This document shows, piece after piece, positions 54,999 through 64,000 of a stretch of 64,000 nucleotides of DNA (the stretch's first letter is position 1; each line of letters opens with the position of its first letter). Made by a program: the position numbers and the translations under genes. The stretch spans positions 85,074 to 149,073 of the forward strand of contig NZ_AFIJ01000008.1 of assembly GCF_000214495.1 (NCBI RefSeq), read 5' to 3'. Source of the DNA: Megasphaera lornae (GTDB lineage: Bacteria; Bacillota; Negativicutes; Veillonellales; Megasphaeraceae). Under the pieces are notes generated by a model, which made no database searches, was not told the DNA's origin, and worked only from the letters and a program-made list of their open reading frames with translations.

Positions 54999-57101
54999 TT
55001 ACGGAGAAACTTGGGCGGCTGTTTTGCGGGCCGTACGGGGCGGCCGGGACGGCTGCTCCGTATTTTTATGGCGTCCGCCCGTACGGGCGGAAACGGTTTT
55101 GGCTTTGTCCTGCTGCTTGGGAAGCACCGCCTCGGCAGTATTGTCCTGTGCAGCTTCGTCGTCGGTCGGCGTCGGCGACGTATCGGCATCCTGATCGTCC
55201 GTATTCGCCGTCGTATCGGCAGGAGGCGCCGCTTTTTTTACGCCTGGCGGTGTACGGAACGCGGCGCTGCCGCGATCAACGGCGGCCGCCATATAATCAT
55301 GCCAAATACGTGCCGGAATGGTGCCGCCGTATACGGCGCCCAGACTGCGGGACCCGGAATCGTCGCCGATCCAGACGGCGGTTACCAAATCCGGCGTATA
55401 GCCGACAAACCAGGCATCCACGTTATTATCGGTCGTCCCGGTTTTGCCGGCGGCGGGAATGCCGATATTGGCGGCGGCGCCGGTACCGCTTTGAATAACG
55501 CCTTCCAACATGTAGGTCATTTCATAGGCTTCTTTAGCGGATAAGACCTGCTTTTTTTCCGGCGGCGTTTGCGTATTGTCTTCCAACACATTATTATTTT
55601 GATCCAAAATTTTCAAAATGGCCACAGGAGCGACATGGACGCCTTCGTTGGCGAAGGTGCCGTAGGCGCCGGCCATTTCCAGCGGCGTCACGCCCTGCGT
55701 TAACCCGCCCAGGGCCATGGCCAGGTTGTTATCGCTGTCTTTCAGCGTCGTAATGCCCATTTCTTCGGCCAACGCTAAAATCCGGCGCGGCCCCACTTGA
55801 TTGGCGGTTTGTACGGCAATCGTATTGACCGAGCGGATGAGCGCTTCGCGAATCGTCATGGTGCCGCTGTACGTGCGGTCGTCATTGCGGGGCGTCCACG
55901 ACCCGTAAGAAATTTCTTTGTCGTCAAAGGTCGTATCCGGCGTCATCCCTTTTTGTAACGCCGCCGCATAGACGAAGGGTTTAAACGCCGACCCGGGCTG
56001 GCGTACGGCCATGGTGGCGCGGTTGAAACTGTCGTGATTGCGCCCGCCGATCATGGCCACAATATAGCCCGTATGCGGATCCAGCGAAACAAGGGCTACT
56101 TGCGGCTGGAGCAGGCCGTTTTTATCGGTATAATTGGTCGGCAGATTGCGCAGCGCGCGTTGCGCCGCTTTTTGCTTATCCAAATCCAAGGTGGTGTAAA
56201 TTTTCAGACCCTGCTTATAGAGGGCGGCATCGCCGTATTTTTCCGCCACCTGCCGGGTAACATAGTCAATAAAGGCGGTCGGTTCATCATCCTGAGAGGA
56301 ACGCTTCTTCGGCGCCAACTGCAAATCGGCCGCTTGGGCGGCGGCGCAATCGGCGGCGGAAATATAGCCGTATTTTTGCATTTGATCCAACACGACGTTC
56401 GCCCGTTCGTTCGCTTCTTTAGGATTATTGAACGGCGAATAGTAGTTGGGACTTTTCGGCAATCCGGCCAACAACGCGCATTGTTTCAGCGATAAATCGC
56501 TGACACTTTTGCCGAAATACGTGTTGGCGGCGGTTTGAATCCCGTACGAGCCTTGACCGAAATAAATTTCATTCATATACATTTCCAGAATTTCTTTTTT
56601 ACTGTACTTTCGTTCCAATTCCAAGGCCAGCATGGCTTCCTGAATTTTACGCTTTAACGTCTGTTTTTGGGATAAAAAGGCATTTTTGGCCAACTGCTGG
56701 GTAATCGTACTGCCGCCTTGCGAAATGCCGCGGTGCAAGACATTCGCCACAAACGCCCGCGCAATACCGACGGGATCAATCCCGATATGACTGTAAAAGC
56801 GATTATCTTCGGCCGAAATGAAGGCATTTTGCAAATTGGGCGGCACCTGATTAATGTCGATGGGAAGACGATTTTCTTCCGAGTATAAGGTGGTAATCAG
56901 GCGACCGTGAATATCGAAGACTTGCGAAGAAGAAATAGGTCGCATATTGTGGGTCACGGGCGGCAAGGTTTGGTAGGCGGCAAAAATATAGCCGAATCCC
57001 AAGCCGGCAATGACCACAAGAAATAAAATCATAAGCAGGCGGAGACGATGCACGGCTCCGGACCGTTTGGCATGTTTGGCTCTGCGTCTGGGTGTATACA
57101 T
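54999..57101 (-). CDS. Class A penicillin-binding protein (PBP1A-like)
   Basis: 700 residues. Short basic cytoplasmic tail, membrane helix LLMILFLVVIAGLGFGYIFAAY, glycosyltransferase 51 domain with EDNRFYSHIGIDP and GGSTITQQLAKNAFL near residues 100-145, EIYFGQGSYGIQTAA, then transpeptidase with active-site Ser in RQPGSAFKPF, SVNTIA (SxN) and AAGKTGTTDNN (KTG). The last 70 residues are a Pro/Ala/Asp/Thr-rich tail. Builds peptidoglycan glycan strands and cross-links. GGGAGGG precedes the ATG. Divergent from ppsA. Confidence 0.96.
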   Translation of the reverse strand: MYTPRRRAKHAKRSGAVHRLRLLMILFLVVIAGLGFGYIFAAYQTLPPVTHNMRPISSSQVFDIHGRLITTLYSEENRLPIDINQVPPNLQNAFISAEDNRFYSHIGIDPVGIARAFVANVLHRGISQGGSTITQQLAKNAFLSQKQTLKRKIQEAMLALELERKYSKKEILEMYMNEIYFGQGSYGIQTAANTYFGKSVSDLSLKQCALLAGLPKSPNYYSPFNNPKEANERANVVLDQMQKYGYISAADCAAAQAADLQLAPKKRSSQDDEPTAFIDYVTRQVAEKYGDAALYKQGLKIYTTLDLDKQKAAQRALRNLPTNYTDKNGLLQPQVALVSLDPHTGYIVAMIGGRNHDSFNRATMAVRQPGSAFKPFVYAAALQKGMTPDTTFDDKEISYGSWTPRNDDRTYSGTMTIREALIRSVNTIAVQTANQVGPRRILALAEEMGITTLKDSDNNLAMALGGLTQGVTPLEMAGAYGTFANEGVHVAPVAILKILDQNNNVLEDNTQTPPEKKQVLSAKEAYEMTYMLEGVIQSGTGAAANIGIPAAGKTGTTDNNVDAWFVGYTPDLVTAVWIGDDSGSRSLGAVYGGTIPARIWHDYMAAAVDRGSAAFRTPPGVKKAAPPADTTANTDDQDADTSPTPTDDEAAQDNTAEAVLPKQQDKAKTVSARTGGRHKNTEQPSRPPRTARKTAAQVSP

Positions 57102-57310
57102 AAGCCCTCCCGAAAGGACGGTCGCCGGCGCGAACGTCCTGTTATGCTGAAAAATAAAACATTACATAAAGATAGCTGTACCGATTTTTTATTATAGCAT
57201 ATTTACCGAAAATAGCCTATCTTTTTACGCGGTGTACGTCGGACCGTATACGGGCGGCGGCAAAGAAACCCATATGGCGTATGCGGATTCGCAGAAAAAC
57301 GGCGAAAATC

Positions 57311-57339
57311 TTGACGGATTCTCATAAATAGAGTACTAT
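57311..57339 (+). promoter_or_regulatory. Promoter of ppsA
   Basis: TTGACG at 57311-57316 and TACTAT at 57334-57339 with a 17-bp spacer, about 50 bases before ppsA. The nearby TAGTATACACAATATA may be a control site; CcpN, encoded downstream, is a candidate regulator by analogy only. Confidence 0.55.
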
Positions 57340-57390
57340 AAAAGAGGAAAGTTCGATAAATAGTATACACAATATAGCGGAGGTCAGGTC

Positions 57391-59760
57391 ATGGATAGAG
57401 AACAGGCATTTGTATTATGGTTTGATGAAGTACATCGTCAGGATGTGGCGTTGGTCGGGGGAAAATCGTCTTCCCTGGGAGAATTGACGTCTTCTACGGC
57501 GGTGCCCGTGCCGTACGGGTTTGCCACGACGGCATACGGGTATCGGTACTTTATGAAAAAAACGGGACTGGACGGGCAGATCAAACAGATGCTGCAAGAC
57601 CTGACGGACGTGGAAGATCCGGTGCAGTTACAACGCGTTACGGCGGCCATACGAAAAGCGGTGTGCGAAGCGACCATGCCGGAAGAGTTGGCGGCGGCCA
57701 TTCGCGACGCCTACTTGGCGTTGGGAAAAAAAGCGGGCATTGCCGACCCGTTTGTGGCGGTTCGCTCCAGCGCCACGGCGGAAGATTTGCCGGATGCCAG
57801 CTTTGCCGGGCAGCAGGATACGTATTTAAATGTACAGGGCGCGGACACGGTGATTCAAAAAGTAAAAGAGTGCTATGCGTCCACCTTTACGGATCGGGCG
57901 ACCTATTATCGGCAAAAGAAGGGCTTCGACCATTTGGAAGTGGCCCTGAGTGCGGCCGTACAGATGATGGTCTTTTCTAAAGCCGCCGGGGTCATGTTTA
58001 CGGTCGATTTGGTCACGGGCGACGATTCGACGATTACCATTGAAGGCGCCTGGGGCTTGGGCGAATACGTCGTACAGGGGACGGTAACGCCGGATAATTT
58101 TAAGGTTAACAAAGAAAATTTGACCATTCTTTCCAAAATGGCCAATACCAAGCCCGTTCAATTGGTGCGCCTGCCGGGCGGCGATTGTGAAGAACGGCCG
58201 GTTCCGGAAGCGGCACAAAAAGCGTTGGTATTGACGGATGCGCAAGTAAAAGAATTGGCGAACTACGCGAAGATGATTGAAGCGCATTACGGGTGCTATA
58301 TGGATATGGAATGGGGCATTGACGAACGGACGAATAAAATTTGGATTTTGCAGGCGCGGCCGGAAACGGTATGGTCGAAAAAAAATAAAGAAAAAGCGGC
58401 ACCCGCCACTACCGAACGCTGCGTATTGGTAAAAGGATTGCCGGCCAGTCCCGGGCAGGCGTACGGGAAAGCCCATGTCATTTCGGATCCGGCGCAGATT
58501 GCCGAATTTAAAGACGGCGAAGTGCTGGTTACGACCATGACGGCTCCCGACTGGGTACCGGCCATGAAAAAAGCCAAAGCCATCGTCACGGATGCCGGCG
58601 GCATGACGTGCCATGCGTCGATTGTCAGTCGGGAACTGGGGATTCCCTGCATTGTGGGCACCAAAAGCCGCAGCCGGGAAGCGACCGCGGTTATTCAAAA
58701 CGGGCAGGACATTACGATCGATGCGACGAACGGCATCGTGTATCAGGGCCGCGTGGCGGATTTGGTAACCCCGGCCGCCGCCGCAACGACGGCGACGCCG
58801 GCAACGGCCGAACCCGTACCGATTACGGGCACGAAAGTATACATGAATTTGGGCAATCCCGATTTGGCGGCAAAATACGGCATGCTGCCCTGCGACGGCA
58901 TCGGCCTGATGCGGGAAGAATTTATTTGGACCACCTTTATTCATGAACATCCGTTGTATTTGTTGGAAACCGGTCATCCGGAACGCGTGACGGATCAGTT
59001 GGCGGAAGGGATTCGCAAGGTTTGCCAAGCCCTGGCGCCGCGTCCGGTTACGTTGCGGTTCAGTGATTTTAAATCCTCCGAATATCGGAATCTCACCGGC
59101 GGCGATGCCTACGAACCGCAGGAAAACAGCGCCTTATTGGGATGGCGCGGCGCGTCCCGGTACTACCACCCGCAGTACAAGGAAGCGTTTAAGCTGGAAG
59201 TACAGGCGGTTCGGAAAGTACGGGAAGAATACGGCTTTAAGAATTTAAACGTCATGATTCCGTTTTGTCGCTGCGTCAGCGAAATGGAACACATTACGGC
59301 TCTGATGGCGGCGGAAGGATTGCGGCGCGGCCCCGATTTTAAAGTGTGGCTCATGGCGGAAATTCCGGCCAATATTATTTTGGCGGATCAATTCAACGCC
59401 TTTGTCGACGGCTACTCCATCGGTTCCAATGACCTGACCATGCTGGTACTCGGCTGCGATCGGGACAATGAAACGGTGGCGTCGTTGTTCGATGAACGCA
59501 ATTTGGCGGTCAAACGCGCCATTCGGCATTTAATTACGGTGGCGCATAAGGACGGCAAAACCGTGTCCATTTGCGGACAGGCTCCCAGCGTGTATCCGGA
59601 ATTTACGGAATTTTTAGTCAAGAGCGGCATCGACTCCGTTTCCGTCAATCCCGATGCGGTGGCGGCTACGAAAAAAAGAATTGCTCAGATTGAACAACGG
59701 TTGCTGCTGGATTCTCTTACCGGACGCGGTCGGGCGGATACGGAAGAGTATACCTGGTAA
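57391..59760 (+). CDS. ppsA: Phosphoenolpyruvate synthase (pyruvate, water dikinase)
   Basis: 789 residues. N-terminal ATP-grasp domain (VGGKSSSLGEL, FVAVRSSATAEDLPDASFAGQQDTYLNV), swivelling phosphohistidine domain with the catalytic His in GGMTCHASIVSREL near residue 408, and C-terminal PEP/pyruvate barrel with GIGLMREEF, the ENSALLGWRGASRYY region and the cysteine in VSICGQAPS near residue 730. Makes PEP from pyruvate for gluconeogenesis. Followed by its likely regulators ccpN and ppsR, separated by a terminator. GGAGGT precedes ATG 57391. Confidence 0.96.
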   Translation: MDREQAFVLWFDEVHRQDVALVGGKSSSLGELTSSTAVPVPYGFATTAYGYRYFMKKTGLDGQIKQMLQDLTDVEDPVQLQRVTAAIRKAVCEATMPEELAAAIRDAYLALGKKAGIADPFVAVRSSATAEDLPDASFAGQQDTYLNVQGADTVIQKVKECYASTFTDRATYYRQKKGFDHLEVALSAAVQMMVFSKAAGVMFTVDLVTGDDSTITIEGAWGLGEYVVQGTVTPDNFKVNKENLTILSKMANTKPVQLVRLPGGDCEERPVPEAAQKALVLTDAQVKELANYAKMIEAHYGCYMDMEWGIDERTNKIWILQARPETVWSKKNKEKAAPATTERCVLVKGLPASPGQAYGKAHVISDPAQIAEFKDGEVLVTTMTAPDWVPAMKKAKAIVTDAGGMTCHASIVSRELGIPCIVGTKSRSREATAVIQNGQDITIDATNGIVYQGRVADLVTPAAAATTATPATAEPVPITGTKVYMNLGNPDLAAKYGMLPCDGIGLMREEFIWTTFIHEHPLYLLETGHPERVTDQLAEGIRKVCQALAPRPVTLRFSDFKSSEYRNLTGGDAYEPQENSALLGWRGASRYYHPQYKEAFKLEVQAVRKVREEYGFKNLNVMIPFCRCVSEMEHITALMAAEGLRRGPDFKVWLMAEIPANIILADQFNAFVDGYSIGSNDLTMLVLGCDRDNETVASLFDERNLAVKRAIRHLITVAHKDGKTVSICGQAPSVYPEFTEFLVKSGIDSVSVNPDAVAATKKRIAQIEQRLLLDSLTGRGRADTEEYTW

Positions 59761-59767
59761 TACGCAC

Positions 59768-59803
59768 AAGCGGTCCGCTTTCGGCAGAGGCGGACCGCTT
59801 TTC
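59768..59803 (+). terminator. Terminator after ppsA
   Basis: AAGCGGTCCGC and GCGGACCGCTT form an 11-bp stem followed by a short T run. The T run is only four long, so partial read-through into ccpN is possible. Confidence 0.75.
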
Positions 59804-59852
59804 CGCCCTGCCGGGACGGCACGCGGCGCGGCGGGAAGGAGGGATGGCGCGG

Positions 59853-60497
59853 ATGTTGTCGGCACGACAAGAAACCATTTTGGAGATCATTCAACACAAC
59901 AGTCCCATTACGGGACAACATATAGCTTCCCGGTTACATGTAACGCGGGCGGCGTTACGGTCCGATTTGGCCATTTTAACCATGCTGGGACTGGTGGATG
60001 CCAGACCTAAAGTCGGCTATTTTTTTACGGGACGGCAGGCGCGGGAGTTTCCGCTCAACGCCATGGCGGAAATGACCGTCGCTTCCTGCTTATCGCAACC
60101 GGTAGTGGTGGGGACGGATACCAGCGCCTACGATGCGGTTATCGCCTTGTTTACGGAAGATGCGGGCACCGTATTTGTCGGCGATAACAATATCCTGGCC
60201 GGCGTCGTGTCCCGTAAGGATTTGCTGAAAACCGCCATGGGCGGCAACGATTTACGGACCTTGCCGGTACGGATGGTCATGACGCCGGTCAGTAAAATTA
60301 TCTATATTACGGCGGCGGAAAAAGTATTGGCGGCGGCGCAACGCTTACTGGCCTACGAAATTGACTGCCTGCCCGTCGTGCAGCGGATACACGACGAGGC
60401 GGACACGGATAAAAAAGAATTGAAAATTATCGGCAGAATTTCCAAAACCAACATTACCCGCATTTTTGCGGAATGCGTTTCAGGAAGGAGAATATAA
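59853..60497 (+). CDS. ccpN: CcpN-like HTH-CBS transcriptional regulator
   Basis: 214 residues from ATG 59853; ATG 59844 lies only one base behind GGAGGG, so the internal start at proper distance is preferred. Residues 1-60 are a DeoR-like winged helix (RQETILEIIQHNSPITGQHIASRLHVTRAALRSDLAIL), residues about 75-205 two CBS motifs (DAGTVFVGDNNILAGVVSRKDLL and DCLPVV...IIGRISKTNI). CcpN represses gluconeogenic genes in Bacillus in response to ATP/ADP state. Overlaps no gene but ends 1 base before ppsR. Confidence 0.88.
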   Translation: MLSARQETILEIIQHNSPITGQHIASRLHVTRAALRSDLAILTMLGLVDARPKVGYFFTGRQAREFPLNAMAEMTVASCLSQPVVVGTDTSAYDAVIALFTEDAGTVFVGDNNILAGVVSRKDLLKTAMGGNDLRTLPVRMVMTPVSKIIYITAAEKVLAAAQRLLAYEIDCLPVVQRIHDEADTDKKELKIIGRISKTNITRIFAECVSGRRI

Positions 60498-60498
60498 C

Positions 60499-61320
60499 GT
60501 GAATAAACCGATTATATACGCCTGCTCCGATTCGCTGGGAGACACGGCGGAACGGGTGGCGCGGGCGGCGGCCAGTCAATATGACAAAGCGGTCTTCGAC
60601 ATTGTGCGCATGCCGTACATTCGTACGGATCGGCAAATTGAAGAGTTGGTAGCCAAAGCCGGGGCGACCGATGCCATGATTTGCTATACCATTATTTCCC
60701 CGTCGTTGCGTCGCAAATTGCGGGAATTAACGGAAAAATATAAGATTACGGCGATTGATATTATCGGCCCCATGCTGGCGGGAATCGGCACGCTGACGGA
60801 TACGGAACCTACCGTTCGTCCCGGCATGATTCATCAATTGGATGAAGAATATTTCAAGCGCGTCGAGGCGATTGAATTTGCCGTCAAATATGATGACGGC
60901 AAAAACCCCATGGGCTTTTTCAAAGCCGATATTGTGATTGTCGGCGTTTCGCGTACGTCCAAAACGCCGCTGTCCATGTATTTGGCCCATAAACGCATTA
61001 AAGCGGCCAATTTGCCGCTCGTGCCGGAAGTGGCCCTGCCGCCGGAATTATTCAACATTCCGGTCCGTAAAATTGTCGGCCTCATTATCGATCCGTTTAA
61101 ATTAAACTTCATTCGCTCCGAACGGCTGCGCAGTATGGGCTTGGATTCCAATGCGGGCTATGCCAACATTGACCGCATTAATGAAGAACTGACCTATGCG
61201 CGCAGTGTCATGCGGCGCTTACATTGCCCGATTATCGACGTGTCTTCCAAGGCGATTGAAGAAACGGCCAATTTGGTGATGGAAATTGTCAAACGCAATA
61301 AGGAGTTGTATACGGAATAA
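60499..61320 (+). CDS. ppsR: PEP synthase regulatory kinase/pyrophosphorylase
   Basis: 273 residues from GTG 60499 behind AAGGAGAA. DUF299 family: IIYACSDSLGDTAERVARAAASQ at the start, DEEYFKRVEAIEFAVKYDDGKNP, P-loop-like VGVSRTSKTPLSMYLA near residue 153 and GLIIDPFKLNFIRSERL. It adds ADP-derived phosphate to, and removes it from, a Thr next to the catalytic His of PpsA (or PpdK). The neighbouring ppsA names the most likely target. Confidence 0.94.
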   Translation: MNKPIIYACSDSLGDTAERVARAAASQYDKAVFDIVRMPYIRTDRQIEELVAKAGATDAMICYTIISPSLRRKLRELTEKYKITAIDIIGPMLAGIGTLTDTEPTVRPGMIHQLDEEYFKRVEAIEFAVKYDDGKNPMGFFKADIVIVGVSRTSKTPLSMYLAHKRIKAANLPLVPEVALPPELFNIPVRKIVGLIIDPFKLNFIRSERLRSMGLDSNAGYANIDRINEELTYARSVMRRLHCPIIDVSSKAIEETANLVMEIVKRNKELYTE

Positions 61321-61335
61321 TCGCGGCGCCGTCGC

Positions 61336-61364
61336 TTGACAAGCGAACGGGACGGACGTATAAT
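61336..61364 (+). promoter_or_regulatory. Promoter of thrS
   Basis: TTGACA at 61336-61341 and TATAAT at 61359-61364, exact consensus with a 17-bp spacer. Start of transcription near 61371 gives a 275-base leader. Confidence 0.92.
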
Positions 61365-61370
61365 GTACGC

Positions 61371-61627
61371 ATACCTGACATATATGTAGTGAAGAAAAGG
61401 ACATGACAGGCGGGTTTTCTTATGGCAGAGAAGGGTACGGCGGTGAAAGTATCCTATAAGGAGCGTCTGTTACCACCTTGGAGCTGTCTCCCCGAATGCA
61501 GTAAGGGAGCACCGGTCGTTACGTTATAACGTCGGAAGATTTCGGTTCGCCGCGGCGGACCGGGATAAACTTGGGTGGAACCGCGTGAGTAAGCTCTCGT
61601 CCCTTGGGGGACGGGAGCTTTTTTTGA
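61371..61627 (+). ncRNA. T-box leader riboswitch (threonine) of thrS
   Basis: The T-box core GGGTGGAACCGCG lies at 61573-61585 and is followed by the terminator stem AAGCTCTCGTCCC/GGGACGGGAGCTT (61591-61620) and a T run. The 5' part holds an AGTA bulge-type element at 61448-61451 and two ACC triplets at 61472-61477, a candidate threonine specifier. Uncharged tRNA-Thr should bind and prevent termination, switching on thrS. Confidence 0.9.
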
Positions 61628-61646
61628 TGAAGGAGGAAGGATCGGC

Positions 61647-63554
61647 ATGGCGGAAGTACAGTTAAAAGACGGCAGTAAAAAGACGTTTGCTGACGGGATT
61701 ACCTTGCGGGAAGCAGTAAAACAGTTGAGCAACAGTTTGGCGAAAAAAGTATTGGTAGCACGGGTGAACGGCAAGGTTACAGATTTGTGCGAACCCGTTG
61801 CGGACGGGACGACGGTGGAGTTTTTGACCTTTGACGCGCAGGAAGGAAAAGACACGCTGCGTCATACGGCTTCGCACGTGATGGCGCAAGCGATTTCCCA
61901 TTTATATCCGGACGTGAAATTCGCCATCGGCCCGGCGATTGAAAACGGCTTTTATTATGACCTGGATACGGAACATCGGTTTACACAAGAAGATTTTGCG
62001 GCGATTGAAAAAGAAATGGCCGCCCTGGTGAAGGCGAATGAGCCGATTGAAAAAATGGTCGTATCCCGGGCGGAAGCCTTGCAATTTTTCCGAGATAAAC
62101 ACCAGGATTACAAAGTGGAATTAATTGAAGACTTGCCGGCGGATGCCGTCATTTCCCTGTATAAACAGGGCGATTTTGTCGACCTGTGTGCCGGCCCGCA
62201 CTGCGAAAGCACGGGGCGCGTAAAAGCGTTTAAGCTGCTGACCGTAGCCGGCGCGTACTGGCGGGGCGATGAAAAAAATAAAATGTTGCAACGGATTTAC
62301 GGCACGGCCTTTGAGAAAAAAGCCGATTTGGACGCCTATGTAACCATGCGCGCGGAAGCGGAAAAACGGGACCATCGTAAACTGGGCAAACAGCTGGATC
62401 TGTTCAGCTTCCATGAAGAAGGCCCGGGATTTCCCTTTTTCCACGCCAAAGGGATGGTGCTGCGCAACAGTTTACTGAAATTCTGGCGGGAATTACATGC
62501 GGAAGCGGACTACGATGAAATTATGACGCCGACTATTTTAAATCGGCAATTATGGGAACAATCGGGACACTGGGATCATTACCGCGACAATATGTATTTT
62601 ACTACGATTGACGAACAGCCGTACGCCATTAAACCGATGAATTGCCCGGGAGGCATCTTGGTATACAAGAGTTCCGTACACAGCTATCGCGATTTTCCCA
62701 TTCGCGCCGCCGAATTGGGGCTGGTACACCGGCACGAATTGCACGGCGCGCTGCACGGCCTGTTCCGGGTACGCTGCTTCACGCAGGACGATGCGCATAT
62801 CTTTATGCTGCCGAGCCAAATGAAAGACGAAATTTCCGGGGTCATGGATTTGTTCGACAAGGCGTATAAGCAATTCGGCCTGGAATACCATGTAGAATTG
62901 TCCACCCGTCCGGAAGACTCGATGGGATCGGATGAAATTTGGGAATCGGCAACCAAAACCTTGCATGAAGTGATTGAAGAAAAACAGGTCCCCTATGTTA
63001 TCAATGAAGGGGACGGCGCCTTTTACGGCCCCAAACTGGATTTCCATTTAAAAGATTGCCTCGGGCGGACCTGGCAGTGCGGCACCATTCAGCTGGACAT
63101 GCTCATGCCCGAACGGTTTGATGTCACCTATATCGGTGAAGACGGTCAAAAACATCGTCCCGTCATGGTCCATCGGGCCTGCTTCGGCAGTATTGAACGG
63201 TTCCTCGGGATTATTACGGAAAATTATGCCGGTGCTTTTCCGGTGTGGTTGGCACCGGTACAAATTAAATTCCTGCCTATTTCCGACAAACAATTGGCGT
63301 ATGCCGAAGACACGGCACGGCGCTTTAAAAAAGCGGGATTGCGCGTAGAAGTGGATACAAGCAGTGAAAAAATCGGCTATAAAATTCGCAAAGCGCAAAT
63401 GGAAAAAGTGCCGTACATGGCGATTGTGGGGGATAAAGAAATGGCGGCCGGTACAATTTCCGTACGCGAACGGACGCAAGGGGATATAGGCGTTAAAGCC
63501 GCCGAAGAGGTCCTGCACATGATTAAACAATTAGCGGACAGCCGTCAAGGGTAA
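61647..63554 (+). CDS. thrS: Threonyl-tRNA synthetase
   Basis: 635 residues. TGS domain (VQLKDGSKKTFADGITLREAV), editing domain with HTASHVMAQAISHLYP and the Cys-His pair in VDLCAGPHCESTG, catalytic class II core with MNCPGGILVYKSS (zinc Cys), RVRCFTQDDAHIF, and FYGPKLDFHLKDCLGRTWQCGTIQLD, then anticodon domain ending in KAAEEVLHMIKQL. Charges tRNA-Thr. AAGGAGGAAGG precedes the ATG. Controlled by the T-box. Confidence 0.98.
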   Translation: MAEVQLKDGSKKTFADGITLREAVKQLSNSLAKKVLVARVNGKVTDLCEPVADGTTVEFLTFDAQEGKDTLRHTASHVMAQAISHLYPDVKFAIGPAIENGFYYDLDTEHRFTQEDFAAIEKEMAALVKANEPIEKMVVSRAEALQFFRDKHQDYKVELIEDLPADAVISLYKQGDFVDLCAGPHCESTGRVKAFKLLTVAGAYWRGDEKNKMLQRIYGTAFEKKADLDAYVTMRAEAEKRDHRKLGKQLDLFSFHEEGPGFPFFHAKGMVLRNSLLKFWRELHAEADYDEIMTPTILNRQLWEQSGHWDHYRDNMYFTTIDEQPYAIKPMNCPGGILVYKSSVHSYRDFPIRAAELGLVHRHELHGALHGLFRVRCFTQDDAHIFMLPSQMKDEISGVMDLFDKAYKQFGLEYHVELSTRPEDSMGSDEIWESATKTLHEVIEEKQVPYVINEGDGAFYGPKLDFHLKDCLGRTWQCGTIQLDMLMPERFDVTYIGEDGQKHRPVMVHRACFGSIERFLGIITENYAGAFPVWLAPVQIKFLPISDKQLAYAEDTARRFKKAGLRVEVDTSSEKIGYKIRKAQMEKVPYMAIVGDKEMAAGTISVRERTQGDIGVKAAEEVLHMIKQLADSRQG

Positions 63555-63581
63555 GCGCACGAATAGAGCGGCCCGTACAGT

Positions 63582-63620
63582 AAGAACCGTTTTTCTTCGG
63601 AGAAACGGTTCTTTTTTTGT
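63582..63620 (+). terminator. Terminator of thrS
   Basis: AAGAACCGTTTTTCT, TCGG loop, AGAAACGGTTCTT, then seven T; one mismatch in the stem. Confidence 0.9.
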
Positions 63621-64000
63621 CGTACGGCGCGGCCGTTTTCAGATTTTTTTTTCATACAGGGACAAGCACACGGAACGCCTATGCGCCGCCGGTGCTTTTT
63701 TTTTATGTACAGACGCTTTTTTCGGCCCCTATACAGGCGCACAAGGACGCCGTTTTTCTCAGGCTGTAACGCGTTACGGTAACGCTTGTAAGAAAAGATA
63801 AGAGTAAATAATAGTAAGAATAAGAATAAGATCATAGTAAGAGTAAGAATATATATATCCTAACTCTATTATTCATAGGACATACTTTTTATAGTGTATA
63901 GACGCACTTGCCGCACGACAACTCCGCATGGCCTCTGCCGGCAGTACCCATATATACATTACCAATGGGCATAGATGAAAAATTAATTTGCATATTTGCT
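63621..64000. other. Right-edge intergenic region
   Basis: No gene I can support. It holds a weak hairpin AAGCAC/GTGCTT followed by nine T near 63664-63705, and AGTAAGAATAAGAATAAG-type degenerate short repeats at about 63795-63851. A minus-strand frame of 96 codons here is rich in Lys/Arg and Phe/Leu and looks like chance. Confidence 0.5.

Noticed and set aside
57826-59028. 400-codon ORF on the minus strand opposite ppsA
   Set aside because: Shadow of the GC-rich ppsA codons; rich in His/Arg/Phe/Gly, no ribosome site, no family.
63545-63835. 96-codon minus-strand ORF after thrS
   Set aside because: Covers the thrS terminator, no ribosome site, low-complexity composition.
63795-63851. CRISPR-like or functional repeat array at the right edge
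   Set aside because: Short degenerate AGTAAGAATAAG-type repeats without spacers; simple sequence.

Overview
The window comes from a low-to-medium GC Firmicute with a diderm-type gene set, most likely a member of the Negativicutes (Veillonellales-like); I cannot fix the genus. Firmicute signs are Rex, a threonyl T-box leader, an rplM leader, CcpN plus PpsR, strong AGGAGG ribosome binding sites and consensus TTGACA/TATAAT promoters. Diderm signs are an O-antigen-ligase-type membrane protein and a MacA/MacB-type export system.

Layout. 1-8123 is housekeeping chromosome: valS (partial), folC, a small HTH-like gene, an O-antigen ligase family protein, rex, rplM-rpsI and guaA. 8112-25555 is a 17.4 kb, AT-rich integrated mobilisable element inserted in the 3' end of guaA, bounded by a 20-bp imperfect direct repeat (18/20). 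Its left part carries a Schlafen/AlbA-type ATP-binding regulator and a giant Avs-like STAND NTPase with an N-terminal nuclease-like domain. The middle carries repressor, excisionase-like gene, integrase, VapE-type helicase, MobC-like proteins, a probable oriT and a dead relaxase. The right part is a lantibiotic-immunity-type ABC transporter operon with its two-component system. Three genes of the element are broken by one extra base in an A/T homopolymer. 25.6-27.5 kb holds an IS remnant and a lone C5-DNA methyltransferase between two related short repeats.

27.5-36.5 kb is chromosome again: tRNA-Arg, tadA, a TRIC/UPF0126 channel, a DUF4127 protein, rpsU-yqeY, a long glutamine synthetase with a terminator-like leader, and fhs-fchA. 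36.5-47.7 kb is a second accessory zone: two decayed copies of a phage terL gene, each fused to a copied hsdR 3' end and each followed by a toxin-antitoxin pair (HigBA-like, then YafQ/DinJ-like), a phage portal remnant, and a complete type I restriction operon xre-hsdM-hsdS-(DUF3800-like)-hsdR. 48.0-63.6 kb is chromosome: ychF-dapL, a MacAB-like exporter, a CytX-like permease, a class A penicillin-binding protein, the ppsA-ccpN-ppsR gluconeogenic cluster and thrS behind a T-box.

How it works together: most core genes serve translation, one-carbon/nitrogen metabolism, redox control and the envelope. The two accessory zones concentrate anti-phage functions (Avs-like STAND protein, type I R-M with an extra gene, orphan methyltransferase, TA pairs), so both look like defence islands built at mobile-element or phage-remnant sites.
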